Of a DNA stretch of 38,111 nucleotides, positions 30,344 to 38,111 are shown piece by piece. The notes beneath the pieces are model-generated. The model searched no databases. It was given only the letters and a program-made list of their open reading frames with translations, and had not been told where the DNA came from. The position numbers were made by a program, and so were the translations under genes. How positions within the stretch are numbered: the first letter of the stretch is position 1; every line of letters begins with the position of its first letter. The DNA comes from Candidatus Magnetominusculus sp. LBB02 (lineage in GTDB: Bacteria; Nitrospirota; Thermodesulfovibrionia; Thermodesulfovibrionales; Magnetobacteriaceae), in contig JAKOEO010000005.1 in the NCBI GenBank assembly GCA_022321325.1, forward strand, positions 1-38,111, given 5' to 3'.

Positions 30344-31060
30344 CTATAGAATTTTGTCGGGGCCTCTCTGGTAAGCAATCCCCTCGATGGGGCAGCCGAC
30401 ACAGGCAGGGCGGGGTTTGCAGTAGTACTTGCCAAGCCTTACAAACAGGGCGTGGAACTCGTTATACACTGCCTCGCCAATGCCGCTTTGGTGAAAGAGC
30501 GCCTGGAAATCGCCGTAGGGGCGTTTATAGTCCATCAGGCCATGCCGGCTAATGACCCTCTTTGTATAGGCGTCTATGACGAAGACCGGCTTATCGAGGG
30601 CATAGAGCAGTATTGAGTCCGCGGTCTCAGGCCCAATGCCGTTTATCTCTAAAAGAGCTGCCCTTAGCTCTGAGGTATCCTGTCCCTTCATGTTTTCAAC
30701 GGCGCCATCATAGCGCCTCACCAGAAAATTGATAAACGCCTTAAGTCGTGCGGCCTTGACGTTATGGTAGCCGGAGGGTTTTATCAATGTGGAGAGCCTA
30801 TCGGCGGGCATTTCAAACATGACAAATGAGTCAAGGGCATTGCCGTCTTTTAGGTTTAAAATGGCCTTTTCCACGTTGTGCCAATTGGTGTTTTGTGTAA
30901 GGATTGCCCCGACTGCCACCTCTAAGGGGGTCTCGGCAGGCCACCAACGCTGAGGCCCAAAGGCTTTATAAAGCGTTTCATAAATACGGCTAAGAATACT
31001 GTGTGAAAAGTCTTTGGACATTGTGTTATAATGCCTGTCGTTAGGTGCAGTTATCATCAT
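30344..31060 (-). CDS. Endonuclease III-like HhH-GPD DNA glycosylase
   Basis: A 238-residue base-excision-repair glycosylase. It carries PLEVAVGAILTQNTNWHNVEKAI, the helix-hairpin-helix EINGIGPETADSILLYA and the catalytic Asp in VIDAYTKRV. In E. coli Nth a catalytic Lys lies in GRKTA; here the same place reads GPETA, so it should act as a monofunctional glycosylase without lyase activity. The C-terminal cluster has only three cysteines (C-x5-C-x2-C), where Nth has four. ATG 31060 lies 5 nt after TATAAT; ATG 31021 is the alternative. It is divergent from the deacetylase gene. Confidence 0.88.
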   Translation of the reverse strand: MMITAPNDRHYNTMSKDFSHSILSRIYETLYKAFGPQRWWPAETPLEVAVGAILTQNTNWHNVEKAILNLKDGNALDSFVMFEMPADRLSTLIKPSGYHNVKAARLKAFINFLVRRYDGAVENMKGQDTSELRAALLEINGIGPETADSILLYALDKPVFVIDAYTKRVISRHGLMDYKRPYGDFQALFHQSGIGEAVYNEFHALFVRLGKYYCKPRPACVGCPIEGIAYQRGPDKIL

Positions 31061-31071
31061 AGGCTATTATA
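31027..31071. promoter_or_regulatory. Back-to-back promoters between divergent genes
   Basis: A plus-strand extended -10 element, TGTTATAAT (31024-31032), would start a transcript near 31039 for the deacetylase gene. A minus-strand TATAAT (31066-31071) lies 5 nt before the glycosylase ATG at 31060. The two start codons are only 22 bp apart, so the promoters overlap the opposite gene and could interfere with each other. Confidence 0.5.
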
Positions 31072-31082
31072 GGATGTATTAA

Positions 31083-31826
31083 ATGGACAGTGCAATAGTG
31101 TTGACATATCACAATATAGGCCGACCGCCTCGCGGGGCAAAGCCTCACGGGCTTTATGTATCGCCGGAGGCGTTTCGTCTGCAGATGAGCTATCTGAAGG
31201 CCGCTGGTTTTAATGTCGTATCTCTGGATGAGATAATGGACTTTATCAATGGCCGAAGCCAGCCAAGACGCCCCGGCAAGCGCCTTGTTGCCCTGACCTT
31301 TGACGACGGGTTTCAGGATTTTAGCGATAACGCATGGCCGGTGCTTAAATCTTTTGGGTTTGCGGCAACGGTGTTTGTCATTGCTGAACTTGCCGGTGGA
31401 GAGAATCTCTGGGACTGTGATTCGTTGAATGTCAGGAAAAAACTGCTAAGCTGGGAAACCATCGCAATGTTGAAAGAGGACGGCGCCATCTTCGCGTCGC
31501 ATGGTATGACTCACACATCCCTATCATCGCTCACAGGCGAGGCGCTGCGCGCTGAGGTCGCCGGCTCTAAGGCCATTTTGGAGGAAAAATTAGATCAGCG
31601 AATAGATTATTTTTGCTATCCATACGGTGATTACAATGAAGAGACAGCCGAGGCGGTAAAGGCATCAGGGTATAGAGCCGCCTTTACAACTGTGAAGGGC
31701 TGCGTATTTCAGGCGGACAACCCTTACACGATACGCAGAGTTTCTATTAAATCCTCGACCGGCCCGCTTGCATTTGCTTATAAGCTCCACCTGTATAGCG
31801 GCAGGGCTGCCCGCCGAGCCAAATAA
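31083..31826 (+). CDS. Polysaccharide deacetylase (NodB domain, CE4)
   Basis: A 247-residue enzyme expected to remove acetyl groups from an amino sugar in a surface glycan. ALTFDDGFQDF carries the catalytic base Asp74 and metal ligand Asp75, and ASHGMTHTSL supplies the two metal-binding histidines (140 and 144). CYPYGDYNEET forms the wall of the active site. There is no signal peptide, so it may act on a lipid-linked sugar at the inner face of the membrane. It overlaps the next glycosyltransferase by one base (TAATG), indicating a joint role in polysaccharide synthesis. AGGA precedes the ATG. Confidence 0.92.
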   Translation: MDSAIVLTYHNIGRPPRGAKPHGLYVSPEAFRLQMSYLKAAGFNVVSLDEIMDFINGRSQPRRPGKRLVALTFDDGFQDFSDNAWPVLKSFGFAATVFVIAELAGGENLWDCDSLNVRKKLLSWETIAMLKEDGAIFASHGMTHTSLSSLTGEALRAEVAGSKAILEEKLDQRIDYFCYPYGDYNEETAEAVKASGYRAAFTTVKGCVFQADNPYTIRRVSIKSSTGPLAFAYKLHLYSGRAARRAK

Positions 31827-32923
31827 TGTCAAAGCTGAAACCAAATATACTACTGCTCTATACGCGCGAGAAATGGAGCGGCATTGGTTCTCACGGGGCG
31901 GTGCTCGCCGACGGTCTGAGTAATAAAGGCGTTAATGTGGTGATAGGATGCCCTAAGGGCAGTAAGCTCTATGAGCAGGTCGAGGCGATGGGGATTGCGG
32001 TGAGGGATATAGGCATGAAAAACCTGATGGACTTGCAGTCATGGATTAGGATTGTACGGGCTGCAAGACGGGACGATATTGACATAATCTGCGCAAATCT
32101 TGGAAAGGAATATTGGCCGCTGGCAGTTATTTGCCGGGGACTGGGACTTAAATCGGTAATCGTCAGACATCAGATGAACAAACTCAAAACCATAACAAAC
32201 CGCCTTATAGCAGGCAATATAGATAAAATCATAGCCGTAAGCGGGGCAGTACAACGGTCGCTGATTGAAGGCGGCATAGCACAAGAAAAGATAGAGGTCA
32301 TATATAACTCAGTTGATATCGAACGCTTTGACCCGGACAGAGTAAGCGCAGATGCGGCGCGCGCCACGCTGGGAATTTCTAAAGACGATATCGTGGTTGC
32401 CTCTGTGGGCAGAATAACCGAGGACAAGGGCGGCCTTGACCTATTATACTCCTTTAACGAGGCGCTAAAGAGGTATCCCTCGATGAGACTGCTATTTGTC
32501 GGAGATGGGCCGGTGCGCCCTGATATTGAACGACACGCCCTCAATTTATCGCTGTCAGACCGTGTGCATTTCACCGGTTACAGGGACGATGTAGAGCGTA
32601 TGTACGCAGCGGCTGACATCGTGGCCGTGCCAACAAGGGGACTGGAGTCTTTCGGCCTGGTTGTAATAGAGGCTATGGCTATGGGCAAACCAGTAATTGC
32701 GTCTAACTCCGGCGGCATTCCAGAGATAATTACTCACGGCACCAACGGCCTGCTGTTTAATCCAACCGACAGGGCGGCCTTGTGCGGCCATATCTGCGAA
32801 CTTGCGGGAAATCCATCCTTGGTGTCAAGCATTGCCGCAGGCGGCAGGGCGACCGTCATGGAGCGGTTTTCCAGCGCAGCGTTTGCAGATAAGTTTGCCG
32901 AAGTTTTATGCAATCTCATGTAG
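31826..32923 (+). CDS. Glycosyltransferase family 4
   Basis: A 365-residue GT-B glycosyltransferase that transfers a sugar from a nucleotide donor with retention. The N-terminal acceptor domain starts PNILLLYTREKWSGIGSHG. The C-terminal donor domain has VASVGRITEDKGG (Arg196 and Lys201 for phosphates) and ESFGLVVIEAMAMGKPVIAS, the E-x7-E motif at 274-282. Its ATG overlaps the deacetylase stop. The acceptor and sugar cannot be told. Confidence 0.94.
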   Translation: MSKLKPNILLLYTREKWSGIGSHGAVLADGLSNKGVNVVIGCPKGSKLYEQVEAMGIAVRDIGMKNLMDLQSWIRIVRAARRDDIDIICANLGKEYWPLAVICRGLGLKSVIVRHQMNKLKTITNRLIAGNIDKIIAVSGAVQRSLIEGGIAQEKIEVIYNSVDIERFDPDRVSADAARATLGISKDDIVVASVGRITEDKGGLDLLYSFNEALKRYPSMRLLFVGDGPVRPDIERHALNLSLSDRVHFTGYRDDVERMYAAADIVAVPTRGLESFGLVVIEAMAMGKPVIASNSGGIPEIITHGTNGLLFNPTDRAALCGHICELAGNPSLVSSIAAGGRATVMERFSSAAFADKFAEVLCNLM

Positions 32924-32933
32924 TGATGGCTTA

Positions 32934-32942
32934 TGTTATAAT
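32934..32942 (+). promoter_or_regulatory. Extended -10 promoter of the kinase gene
   Basis: TGTTATAAT lies with 8 nt between its end and the ATG at 32951, which has no Shine-Dalgarno. The expected transcript start falls at or next to the start codon, so the kinase mRNA is probably leaderless. Confidence 0.6.
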
Positions 32943-32950
32943 AGACAGTT

Positions 32951-34354
32951 ATGATGAGATTTAATCTGATTCGGGACGCGACCCTCGGGACGGTTAATAT
33001 TGGAAGATATAAGATTCTCCACGAGCTTGGCCAGGGCGCGATGGGCGTTGTCTACAAGGCTATGGACTCGATAATTGACAGAACTGTGGCAATCAAGACT
33101 ATACGGCTTGGCAAGGCGCTGCAAGGCATGGATGACAAGGCAATACTGAAGCTGTTTTATCAGGAGGTCAGAATAGCGGGCAGTTTGTCCCATCCAAACA
33201 TTGCCACTATATACGATGCCGGCGTTTCATATGAAATACATTATTTTGTGATGGAGTATGTTGACGGCGTCCCGCTTAAAACCATCATCCAGGACAAGGT
33301 TTCCCTACCGCTGATAAGCAAGGTAAAAATGCTGGTGCAAGTGGCCTCTGCGCTGAACTACGCCCACCAGCGCGGCGTAATTCACAGAGATATAAAGCCG
33401 GCAAACATCATGCTTGTCATTGCCGAACACACCAAAAGTAAGGACTATCAGATAAAAATTATGGACTTTGGCATTGCAATGCTATCATCGTCAAAAAGCG
33501 CCATACAGAGGGCAGACCGGATTCTTGGAACGCCATCCTATATGTCGCCGGAACAGGTGACAGGCGGCGAATTAGACAGGCAGACCGATGTGTTTTCATT
33601 AGGTGCCATGTCCTATGAGTTTCTCACCGGGAAAAAACCCTTCCCTGCACCCGACATGCCGACCCTGTTTCGCAAGATTAAATCTGAAAACCCGCCGGCT
33701 CCTCATTCAATACTGCCGGAGCTCCCGCTTATCATAAGCGACTGCATAATGAAGGCAATGGAAAAAGACAAGGAAAAGAGGCTTCAGTCAGCCGGTGAGT
33801 TTGCCGACCAGATGGAGATATACCTCAGCCGCAAGGAAATGCAGGAAACTCAAAAGATGTCCATCCAGCTGGCTACGGCAGACAGGGAGTTTCTCCTTAA
33901 TTTAAAGAAAAACTACACGTTTTTCTCCGATTTTTCCCTTGAAGAGCTAAACAAGATTTACAATATCAGCACGAGGCATGAATTTAGAAAAGGCGACGAA
34001 ATCTTTAAAGAGGGAAGCATAGGCAACAAGATGTATATAGTGATGAGAGGGCAGGTGAAAATCACCAAGATATTTCAGGGAAATGCAGCAGAGTCTGTGC
34101 TAAACATGATGAGCCCCGGAGATTGTTTTGGCGAAATGGCCCTGGTGGACTCAGCCCCTCGCTTTGCAACCGCCACTGCCAGCGCCGACTGTTCCCTTGT
34201 GGCTATTAACGAGGTGGTGCTTAGAAGTTCCGAGCCTAAACTCTGCCTGAAACTATATAAAAATCTCGCTCTTACCCTATGTGACAAACTAAGAAAAAGC
34301 GACGAAAAGGTCAACGCCTTGCTTTCAAAATTGTCAGAGGCTAATATAAATTAA
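32951..34354 (+). CDS. Ser/Thr protein kinase fused to a cyclic-nucleotide-binding domain
   Basis: A 467-residue two-domain protein. Residues 20-290 are a Hanks-type kinase with all key elements: GQGAMG (27-32), Lys49, Glu72, HRDIKPAN (145-152), DFG (172-174) and GTPSYMSPE (193-201). Residues about 315-450 form a cNMP-binding beta barrel with the phosphate-binding cassette FGEMALVDSAPRFATA. The Arg in the cassette suggests true cAMP or cGMP binding. No membrane segment is present. It looks like a one-protein analogue of cyclic-nucleotide-regulated kinases, with kinase and sensor in one chain. Substrates are unknown; the three genes after it are candidates by position only. Confidence 0.93.
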   Translation: MMRFNLIRDATLGTVNIGRYKILHELGQGAMGVVYKAMDSIIDRTVAIKTIRLGKALQGMDDKAILKLFYQEVRIAGSLSHPNIATIYDAGVSYEIHYFVMEYVDGVPLKTIIQDKVSLPLISKVKMLVQVASALNYAHQRGVIHRDIKPANIMLVIAEHTKSKDYQIKIMDFGIAMLSSSKSAIQRADRILGTPSYMSPEQVTGGELDRQTDVFSLGAMSYEFLTGKKPFPAPDMPTLFRKIKSENPPAPHSILPELPLIISDCIMKAMEKDKEKRLQSAGEFADQMEIYLSRKEMQETQKMSIQLATADREFLLNLKKNYTFFSDFSLEELNKIYNISTRHEFRKGDEIFKEGSIGNKMYIVMRGQVKITKIFQGNAAESVLNMMSPGDCFGEMALVDSAPRFATATASADCSLVAINEVVLRSSEPKLCLKLYKNLALTLCDKLRKSDEKVNALLSKLSEANIN

Positions 34355-34402
34355 TTAATGTAGCGCTGCTGAAAAAATGTTACCATATTCAAGGAGGGGT
34401 TG

Positions 34403-35398
34403 ATGTTGAAAAAACAAATCATAGTTTTAGTAACGATAGCGTTTGTCTTTGCAGGGGCTGATATCTTATCGGCAAAGGCGGGAAGTTCAGGCGGCTCAAG
34501 AAGCAGCAGTAGCAGCAGTAGCAGTAGAAGCAGCAGCAGTGGAAGTTCATACGGTAACTCGTCGGCGGCGACCAAAAGCAGTACATCCTCGGGCACATCA
34601 TCAAGTTCTTCATCGGGTAAATACGGCAACTCGGCCACGGGCAGCGCGCCATCCAATACGCAAACAGGCAGCCAGCCCACATCTAAATACGGTAACTCAG
34701 CCGGTACCGCCTCAGCAGGCGGCCAGACCGGAAGCCCTTCGTCATATGATAAAAAACTAAACGCCACGGTATCGAAACAACAGGCACAGGAATCTCTCTC
34801 GAAGTACAAGGCAGAACAAGGCAGATATAAAGCAAAAGATACCACAACAAACTACAGCAGTTACGCGGCCAACCCCGTCGTAAACAGGACGCGCGGCTAC
34901 GACCAGAGCACATATGCCTACAGAAGGGATAACTTCTATGGAACCTACAGCTATCAGCCGCCGCATTACGTATATATGAGCGCGCCTTCGTTTGGCATGT
35001 GGGATGCAATGTTTCTGTGGTTTATGCTTGACCACGCCTCTGACCGGCACTATGCGGCGATGTACTATAACCATCAGAATGACCCGGACTTTATCAGATG
35101 GCGGCAGGAGACCGAAAGGCTCTCAGGCGAAAACGCCGAGCTGAAGACAAAGCTTGCAACGCTTGATAAAGAGGTGGCAGGGCTGAAGGGGCAGCCGGTT
35201 GACCCGACATACGTCCCGCCTGGCGTAGACGCTGACATTACCCTGAATAAGAAGGTGCTTGAGGCGGCTCATCCTGAGAAAAAGGAATCTCATTTTTTAC
35301 GATGGTTCCTGATATTTGTGCTTGCCGCCTTACTGATTTACTTTATATACAAAAAGAGGAAGGCCTCGTCCTCGGCGGGGAGATACAGGCTGGATTAA
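34403..35398 (+). CDS. Ser-rich exported membrane protein
   Basis: About 331 residues. A signal peptide (LKKQIIVLVTIAFVFAGADILSAKA) is followed by a Ser/Gly/Thr-rich stretch to about residue 120 with three YGNS units. Next comes a Tyr-rich segment with MWDAMFLWFMLDHASDRHYAAMYY, a short coiled coil (ETERLSGENAELKTKLATLDKEV), and one membrane segment near the C-terminus before KKRK. I do not recognise a family. AAGGAGG precedes ATG 34403 by 5 nt. It opens a three-gene unit with a DUF2491 protein and a PspA-like protein. Confidence 0.8.
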   Translation: MLKKQIIVLVTIAFVFAGADILSAKAGSSGGSRSSSSSSSSRSSSSGSSYGNSSAATKSSTSSGTSSSSSSGKYGNSATGSAPSNTQTGSQPTSKYGNSAGTASAGGQTGSPSSYDKKLNATVSKQQAQESLSKYKAEQGRYKAKDTTTNYSSYAANPVVNRTRGYDQSTYAYRRDNFYGTYSYQPPHYVYMSAPSFGMWDAMFLWFMLDHASDRHYAAMYYNHQNDPDFIRWRQETERLSGENAELKTKLATLDKEVAGLKGQPVDPTYVPPGVDADITLNKKVLEAAHPEKKESHFLRWFLIFVLAALLIYFIYKKRKASSSAGRYRLD

Positions 35399-35413
35399 AC
35401 AGGAGGGCGCTAA

Positions 35414-36127
35414 ATGGGCACGATGGGGATATTTAAACATATCGTCAAGAAACAGAAAGAGGCGTTGTCACATCTGCTGCAAGGCAAGAGGCAGCGTGTG
35501 GACTCAGCCATTCCGCTTGGCCTGAAGATAAACAGCATCGTCAAGATAGACGGCACCAAGTTTATTATTAACGAGGGGAAGCTGAAAGTGCTGCCCCCCG
35601 GCCCGGGCACGCACACCGTGGTTGCCGCAGGTAAATATACTCTGGCCTCTATGAGCAACTATAAGCTCTATCTACAGTCAACTATGGACAAGGAAGATGA
35701 GTCCATTATTCAGATAGTTGTAGATAACACGGAGCTTATATCGCTTGCCTACTACAAGGTCATTGATGAGATCTTTCCGGCGAATGAGGACGAGTGGGGG
35801 GTATGGCTTAACGAGGGCACTGGCCTGATAGGATACAGGGATTTCATAATTGAAGGCGAACTTGTCTATAACAGGACAGTAGGCAGCCCTGCGCAGGATT
35901 ATATCGAGCCGCTTGAGTTTACGGAGACAGTCGCCCTTGACCCATACGGGGAAACCGGCATGAAGATAGATTGCTTGTCAATGCGTTATGCCAGAGATGT
36001 CGGCATTAACGAATATATCGTCGTAACAATGGAAGAGGTGAAGGACGAGACTGGCGAAACTACAGGGGCCGGAGTAACCATCATGGCAGGCATAGAGCTG
36101 TCCGAGCCTGAAATCGAACTTACGTAA
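35414..36127 (+). CDS. DUF2491 (YjfK-like) protein
   Basis: A 237-residue protein that I place in DUF2491, the family of E. coli YjfK. It contains SAIPLGLKINSIVKID, the FIINEGKLKVLPPGPGTH segment, YKLYLQS, and GTGLIGYRDF followed by EPLEFTETV. No membrane segment or signal is seen and its function is unknown. E. coli YjfK is encoded next to YjfJ, a PspA-family protein. The same pairing occurs here with the next gene, which supports the assignment. AGGAGGG lies 6 nt before the ATG. Confidence 0.8.
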   Translation: MGTMGIFKHIVKKQKEALSHLLQGKRQRVDSAIPLGLKINSIVKIDGTKFIINEGKLKVLPPGPGTHTVVAAGKYTLASMSNYKLYLQSTMDKEDESIIQIVVDNTELISLAYYKVIDEIFPANEDEWGVWLNEGTGLIGYRDFIIEGELVYNRTVGSPAQDYIEPLEFTETVALDPYGETGMKIDCLSMRYARDVGINEYIVVTMEEVKDETGETTGAGVTIMAGIELSEPEIELT

Positions 36128-36151
36128 GCAATTTAAAGGAGGTAATGGAAA

Positions 36152-36904
36152 ATGGGGTTTTTCTCGAACTATGGAAAGGTAACAGTTGATAAGATTAAGA
36201 ACTCGGTCATAGAAGGACTGGTCTCTTTTGACCCTGAAGGGGCCACTGAGGCGGAGATAAAGGAGATGGACCAAAAACTCGAAGAGGTCAGCGTTCAAGC
36301 CGCAAAGGCGCGTCAGACCATGCTGAAAGAAAAGGAAGAGACCGGCAAAGTGGTAGCCCTGTACAATCAGCGCGTAGAGGCCGCCGAGATTCTTAATAAG
36401 AAGATAGCCGCCGAGATAGACCCGGCAAAGAAGGCGTCAATTGAGAAGAGCCTTGCCTCTCTGATAGAAATGATAGAGAAGATGTCCCCCGATGTGGACA
36501 AGGAAAAGCAGGAAGCGGCGGAGGCCGAGGAGATGTTTAAGTACCTTGAGCAGATTACGCAGGAAGCGGCAAAAAAGCTGAAAGAGGCAAAAGACCAGTA
36601 CTCACATGCCATGAGAGAGATGCAAAAGGCAAAACTTCAGGAGGAGATGGCCAGGGAAAAGGAAGTAGCCGCAAAAACTGTAGCCGGCCTTGGCACAGAT
36701 AATTTCAACACCGCGTTAAACGCTATGAAACATATCACAGACAACGCACAAGCAAAGGCAGATGCGGCAAAAACACGCTCAGACCTTCTGAGGCCCGCAT
36801 CGCTCGAAGATGACGAACATGTGGCAGCAGCGCTGGCAGAGGCAAAGGGAGAGGTGCAGCCGACAAGCCTGGCAGACAGGCTAAGCGCCCTGAAAAAGAA
36901 ATAA
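36152..36904 (+). CDS. PspA/IM30-like (YjfJ-type) coiled-coil protein
   Basis: A 250-residue, almost wholly helical protein. It begins MGFFSNYGKVTVDKIKN; long Lys/Glu-rich coiled coils span about residues 35-175, followed by a looser Ala-rich tail ending LSALKKK. Shape and gene pairing match the YjfJ branch of the PspA/IM30 (ESCRT-III-like) family, which forms scaffolds on the inner membrane under stress. The similarity is by pattern, not a diagnostic motif. AAAGGAGG is 9 nt upstream. The gene ends at a strong terminator. Confidence 0.72.
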   Translation: MGFFSNYGKVTVDKIKNSVIEGLVSFDPEGATEAEIKEMDQKLEEVSVQAAKARQTMLKEKEETGKVVALYNQRVEAAEILNKKIAAEIDPAKKASIEKSLASLIEMIEKMSPDVDKEKQEAAEAEEMFKYLEQITQEAAKKLKEAKDQYSHAMREMQKAKLQEEMAREKEVAAKTVAGLGTDNFNTALNAMKHITDNAQAKADAAKTRSDLLRPASLEDDEHVAAALAEAKGEVQPTSLADRLSALKKK

Positions 36905-36909
36905 ATGAG

Positions 36910-36942
36910 AAAGAGGAAGGGCGCTCTGCGCCCTTCCTCTTT
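36910..36942 (+). terminator. Hairpin terminator after the PspA-like gene
   Basis: A perfect 15-bp stem (AAAGAGGAAGGGCGC paired with its complement) closes on a 3-nt loop and ends in TTT. The arms also give a U-ending hairpin in the other direction, so it may work both ways. Confidence 0.85.
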
Positions 36943-37029
36943 AAAAACACCGCTTTAGGCCAAGCAGCAATCACATAAGTGGATTATCGCTCACAGCCAA
37001 AACCCCGCCTCCACCTGCCTTGCCTTGTC

Positions 37030-37055
37030 GTCATTCCGGCGTGAGCGGCAATGAC
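37030..37055. repeat. Short palindromic intergenic element
   Basis: GTCATTCCGG and CGGCAATGAC arms surround GCGTGAG. It resembles the GTCATTCC-type palindromic repeats scattered through many Gram-negative genomes. It lies in the 315-bp gap between the terminator (36942) and the last gene (37258), where I see nothing else. Confidence 0.5.
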
Positions 37056-37257
37056 AGACGCCAAGCGTATATGAACGCAACTCAGCATAACTCTCGATGT
37101 CTATCTACCTTGCGCCGATGCTATGCAAACAGACTTTTTACACTTGCTATAGTTTGATTCTGAAATCACAACAAATTGTGCATAATGCGGTTGCCCTGAC
37201 TTTTGCAGAGCAGTTGTCAATGACATGGCTAAACTGAAAAACAATTCGCCCTTGCCG

Positions 37258-38111
37258 TCAGCCTATTGTGAAATCACCCCTTTTGCGCGATAGATTGGGG
37301 TTGTAAAACGGGTCGCCCCCCTCAAGTATGTGCCGCCATCTGTTGGTGAACATTGCCGATTCCTCATCCAGCCGCTGCCTCTGAGCCTGTGTAACCTCAT
37401 ATCCCCTTGTCCTTGATTCATAGTGGATGAGTTCAGAAAACGGCGTCCACACCGCGGGATATCCCATCTCCATGAGCCTGAGACACAAGTCCACATCGTT
37501 ATAGGCAAGCGAGTATGCGCCGTCAAAGCCGTTTACTTTGTCAAATAATTCACGTTTTAACATCAGACATGCCCCCGTTACCGCGGCAACATTATGCACA
37601 ATCAGAAGCCTGTTGAAATACCCGGCGCTCCTGCCGTTAAATCCCTTGTGATACTCCACGGCAATGCCCCCAACGCCTACGACAACGCCGCCATGCTGAA
37701 TTGTGCCGTCAGGATAGTAGAGCTTCGCCCCTACGGCGCCCACATCTTTCCTTACGGCATGGCGGAGCATATTAGTCAGCCAGTCGGCGTTTATCGCCTC
37801 TGTGTCATTATTTAAAAACAACAGGACCTCGCCGGCGGAGTTCCGGGCGGCGTAGTTGTTTACCATGGCGTAGTTAAACTTCCCCTGCCAGTTAACTACC
37901 TTAACTCTTTCGTCCTGCCTGAGCGTGTCATAAAGAGCGAAGGTGTCGTCTCTGGCGCTTCCATTTTCGGCTATTACTATCTCATAGTTATCGTAAGACG
38001 AGGCGGTAATGGACTTGACGCACCTTGTAAGCAGCCCGGCGTTGTCCCTGTTTGGAATAATAATAGATATGCGGGGACTGCCGTTTATGCCGTATATGAT
38101 GTTAAACATGC
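37258..38111 (-). CDS. Glycosyltransferase family 2 (partial at window edge)
   Basis: At least 283 residues of a GT-A glycosyltransferase. RISIIIPNRDNAGLLTRCV binds the nucleotide, VLLFLNNDTEAI holds the DxD-like metal motif, and NVAAVTGACLMLKRELFDKVNGFDGAYSLAYNDVDLCLRL is the acceptor-side region of rhamnosyl/GT2 enzymes. The first visible Met is at 38109, but such domains usually follow another domain and the frame is open to the window end, so the gene probably continues beyond it. Substrate unknown. Confidence 0.9.
   Translation of the reverse strand, partial: MFNIIYGINGSPRISIIIPNRDNAGLLTRCVKSITASSYDNYEIVIAENGSARDDTFALYDTLRQDERVKVVNWQGKFNYAMVNNYAARNSAGEVLLFLNNDTEAINADWLTNMLRHAVRKDVGAVGAKLYYPDGTIQHGGVVVGVGGIAVEYHKGFNGRSAGYFNRLLIVHNVAAVTGACLMLKRELFDKVNGFDGAYSLAYNDVDLCLRLMEMGYPAVWTPFSELIHYESRTRGYEVTQAQRQRLDEESAMFTNRWRHILEGGDPFYNPNLSRKRGDFTIG

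Noticed and set aside
34351-34845. Poly-Leu frame on the minus strand
   Set aside because: Antisense of the Ser codon repeats of the exported protein; no family or start signal.

Overview
The window reads as chromosomal DNA of a Gram-negative bacterium: it has a lipoprotein with a lipobox, a NagZ-type hexosaminidase, cobalamin biosynthesis and a textbook sigma-54 promoter. The mixture (CbiG-CobK fusion, recA-recX-alaS, kinase/cNMP fusion, DUF2491/PspA-like module) makes me think of Nitrospirota or a deltaproteobacterial relative. That placement rests on memory of gene content only and is low confidence.

Positions 1-12912 are a complete CRISPR-Cas locus on the minus strand. From its promoter near 12.9 kb it reads cas5-cas8-cas7-cas3-cas4-cas1-cas2, then a leader, then a 71-repeat array running down to position 51. 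There is no cas6. The repeat and Cas5 are of the I-C kind, but cas3 sits between cas7 and cas4 instead of leading the operon, and Cas8 is not an obvious Csd1. A solitary, diverged CRISPR repeat lies between cas1 and cas2 and keeps the 11-nt crRNA handle exactly. Two array spacers 37 places apart differ at only two bases. Positions 1-50, beyond the degenerate last repeat, hold nothing I recognise.

Positions 12995-22772 are a minus-strand housekeeping block. rpmB and a DUF721 (DciA-like) gene come first, then a cobalamin operon (cbiG-cobK fusion, cobM, cobJ, cobU, cobT), then recA-recX-alaS coupled by 4-nt overlaps.

Positions 22886-31060 are a mosaic of short units: an acyl-CoA ligase, NagZ, a sigma-54-driven 65-residue protein with its own terminator, trpC with interleaved inverted repeats just upstream, an Ala/Pro lipoprotein, a Cys-cluster protein, a membrane protein coupled to a receiver domain, a hendecad-repeat coiled-coil membrane protein and an endonuclease III homologue.

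Positions 31083-36904 (plus strand) hold a polysaccharide deacetylase coupled to a GT4 glycosyltransferase, a Ser/Thr kinase with a cyclic-nucleotide-binding domain, and a three-gene unit (Ser-rich membrane protein, DUF2491, PspA-like). This unit ends at a 15-bp terminator hairpin. The right edge carries a GT2 glycosyltransferase on the minus strand, cut by the window end.

Several genes (22886, 29775, 31060 minus, 32951) have a -10-like hexamer 5-8 nt before the start codon and no Shine-Dalgarno, suggesting leaderless mRNAs. No tRNA or rRNA gene was seen.
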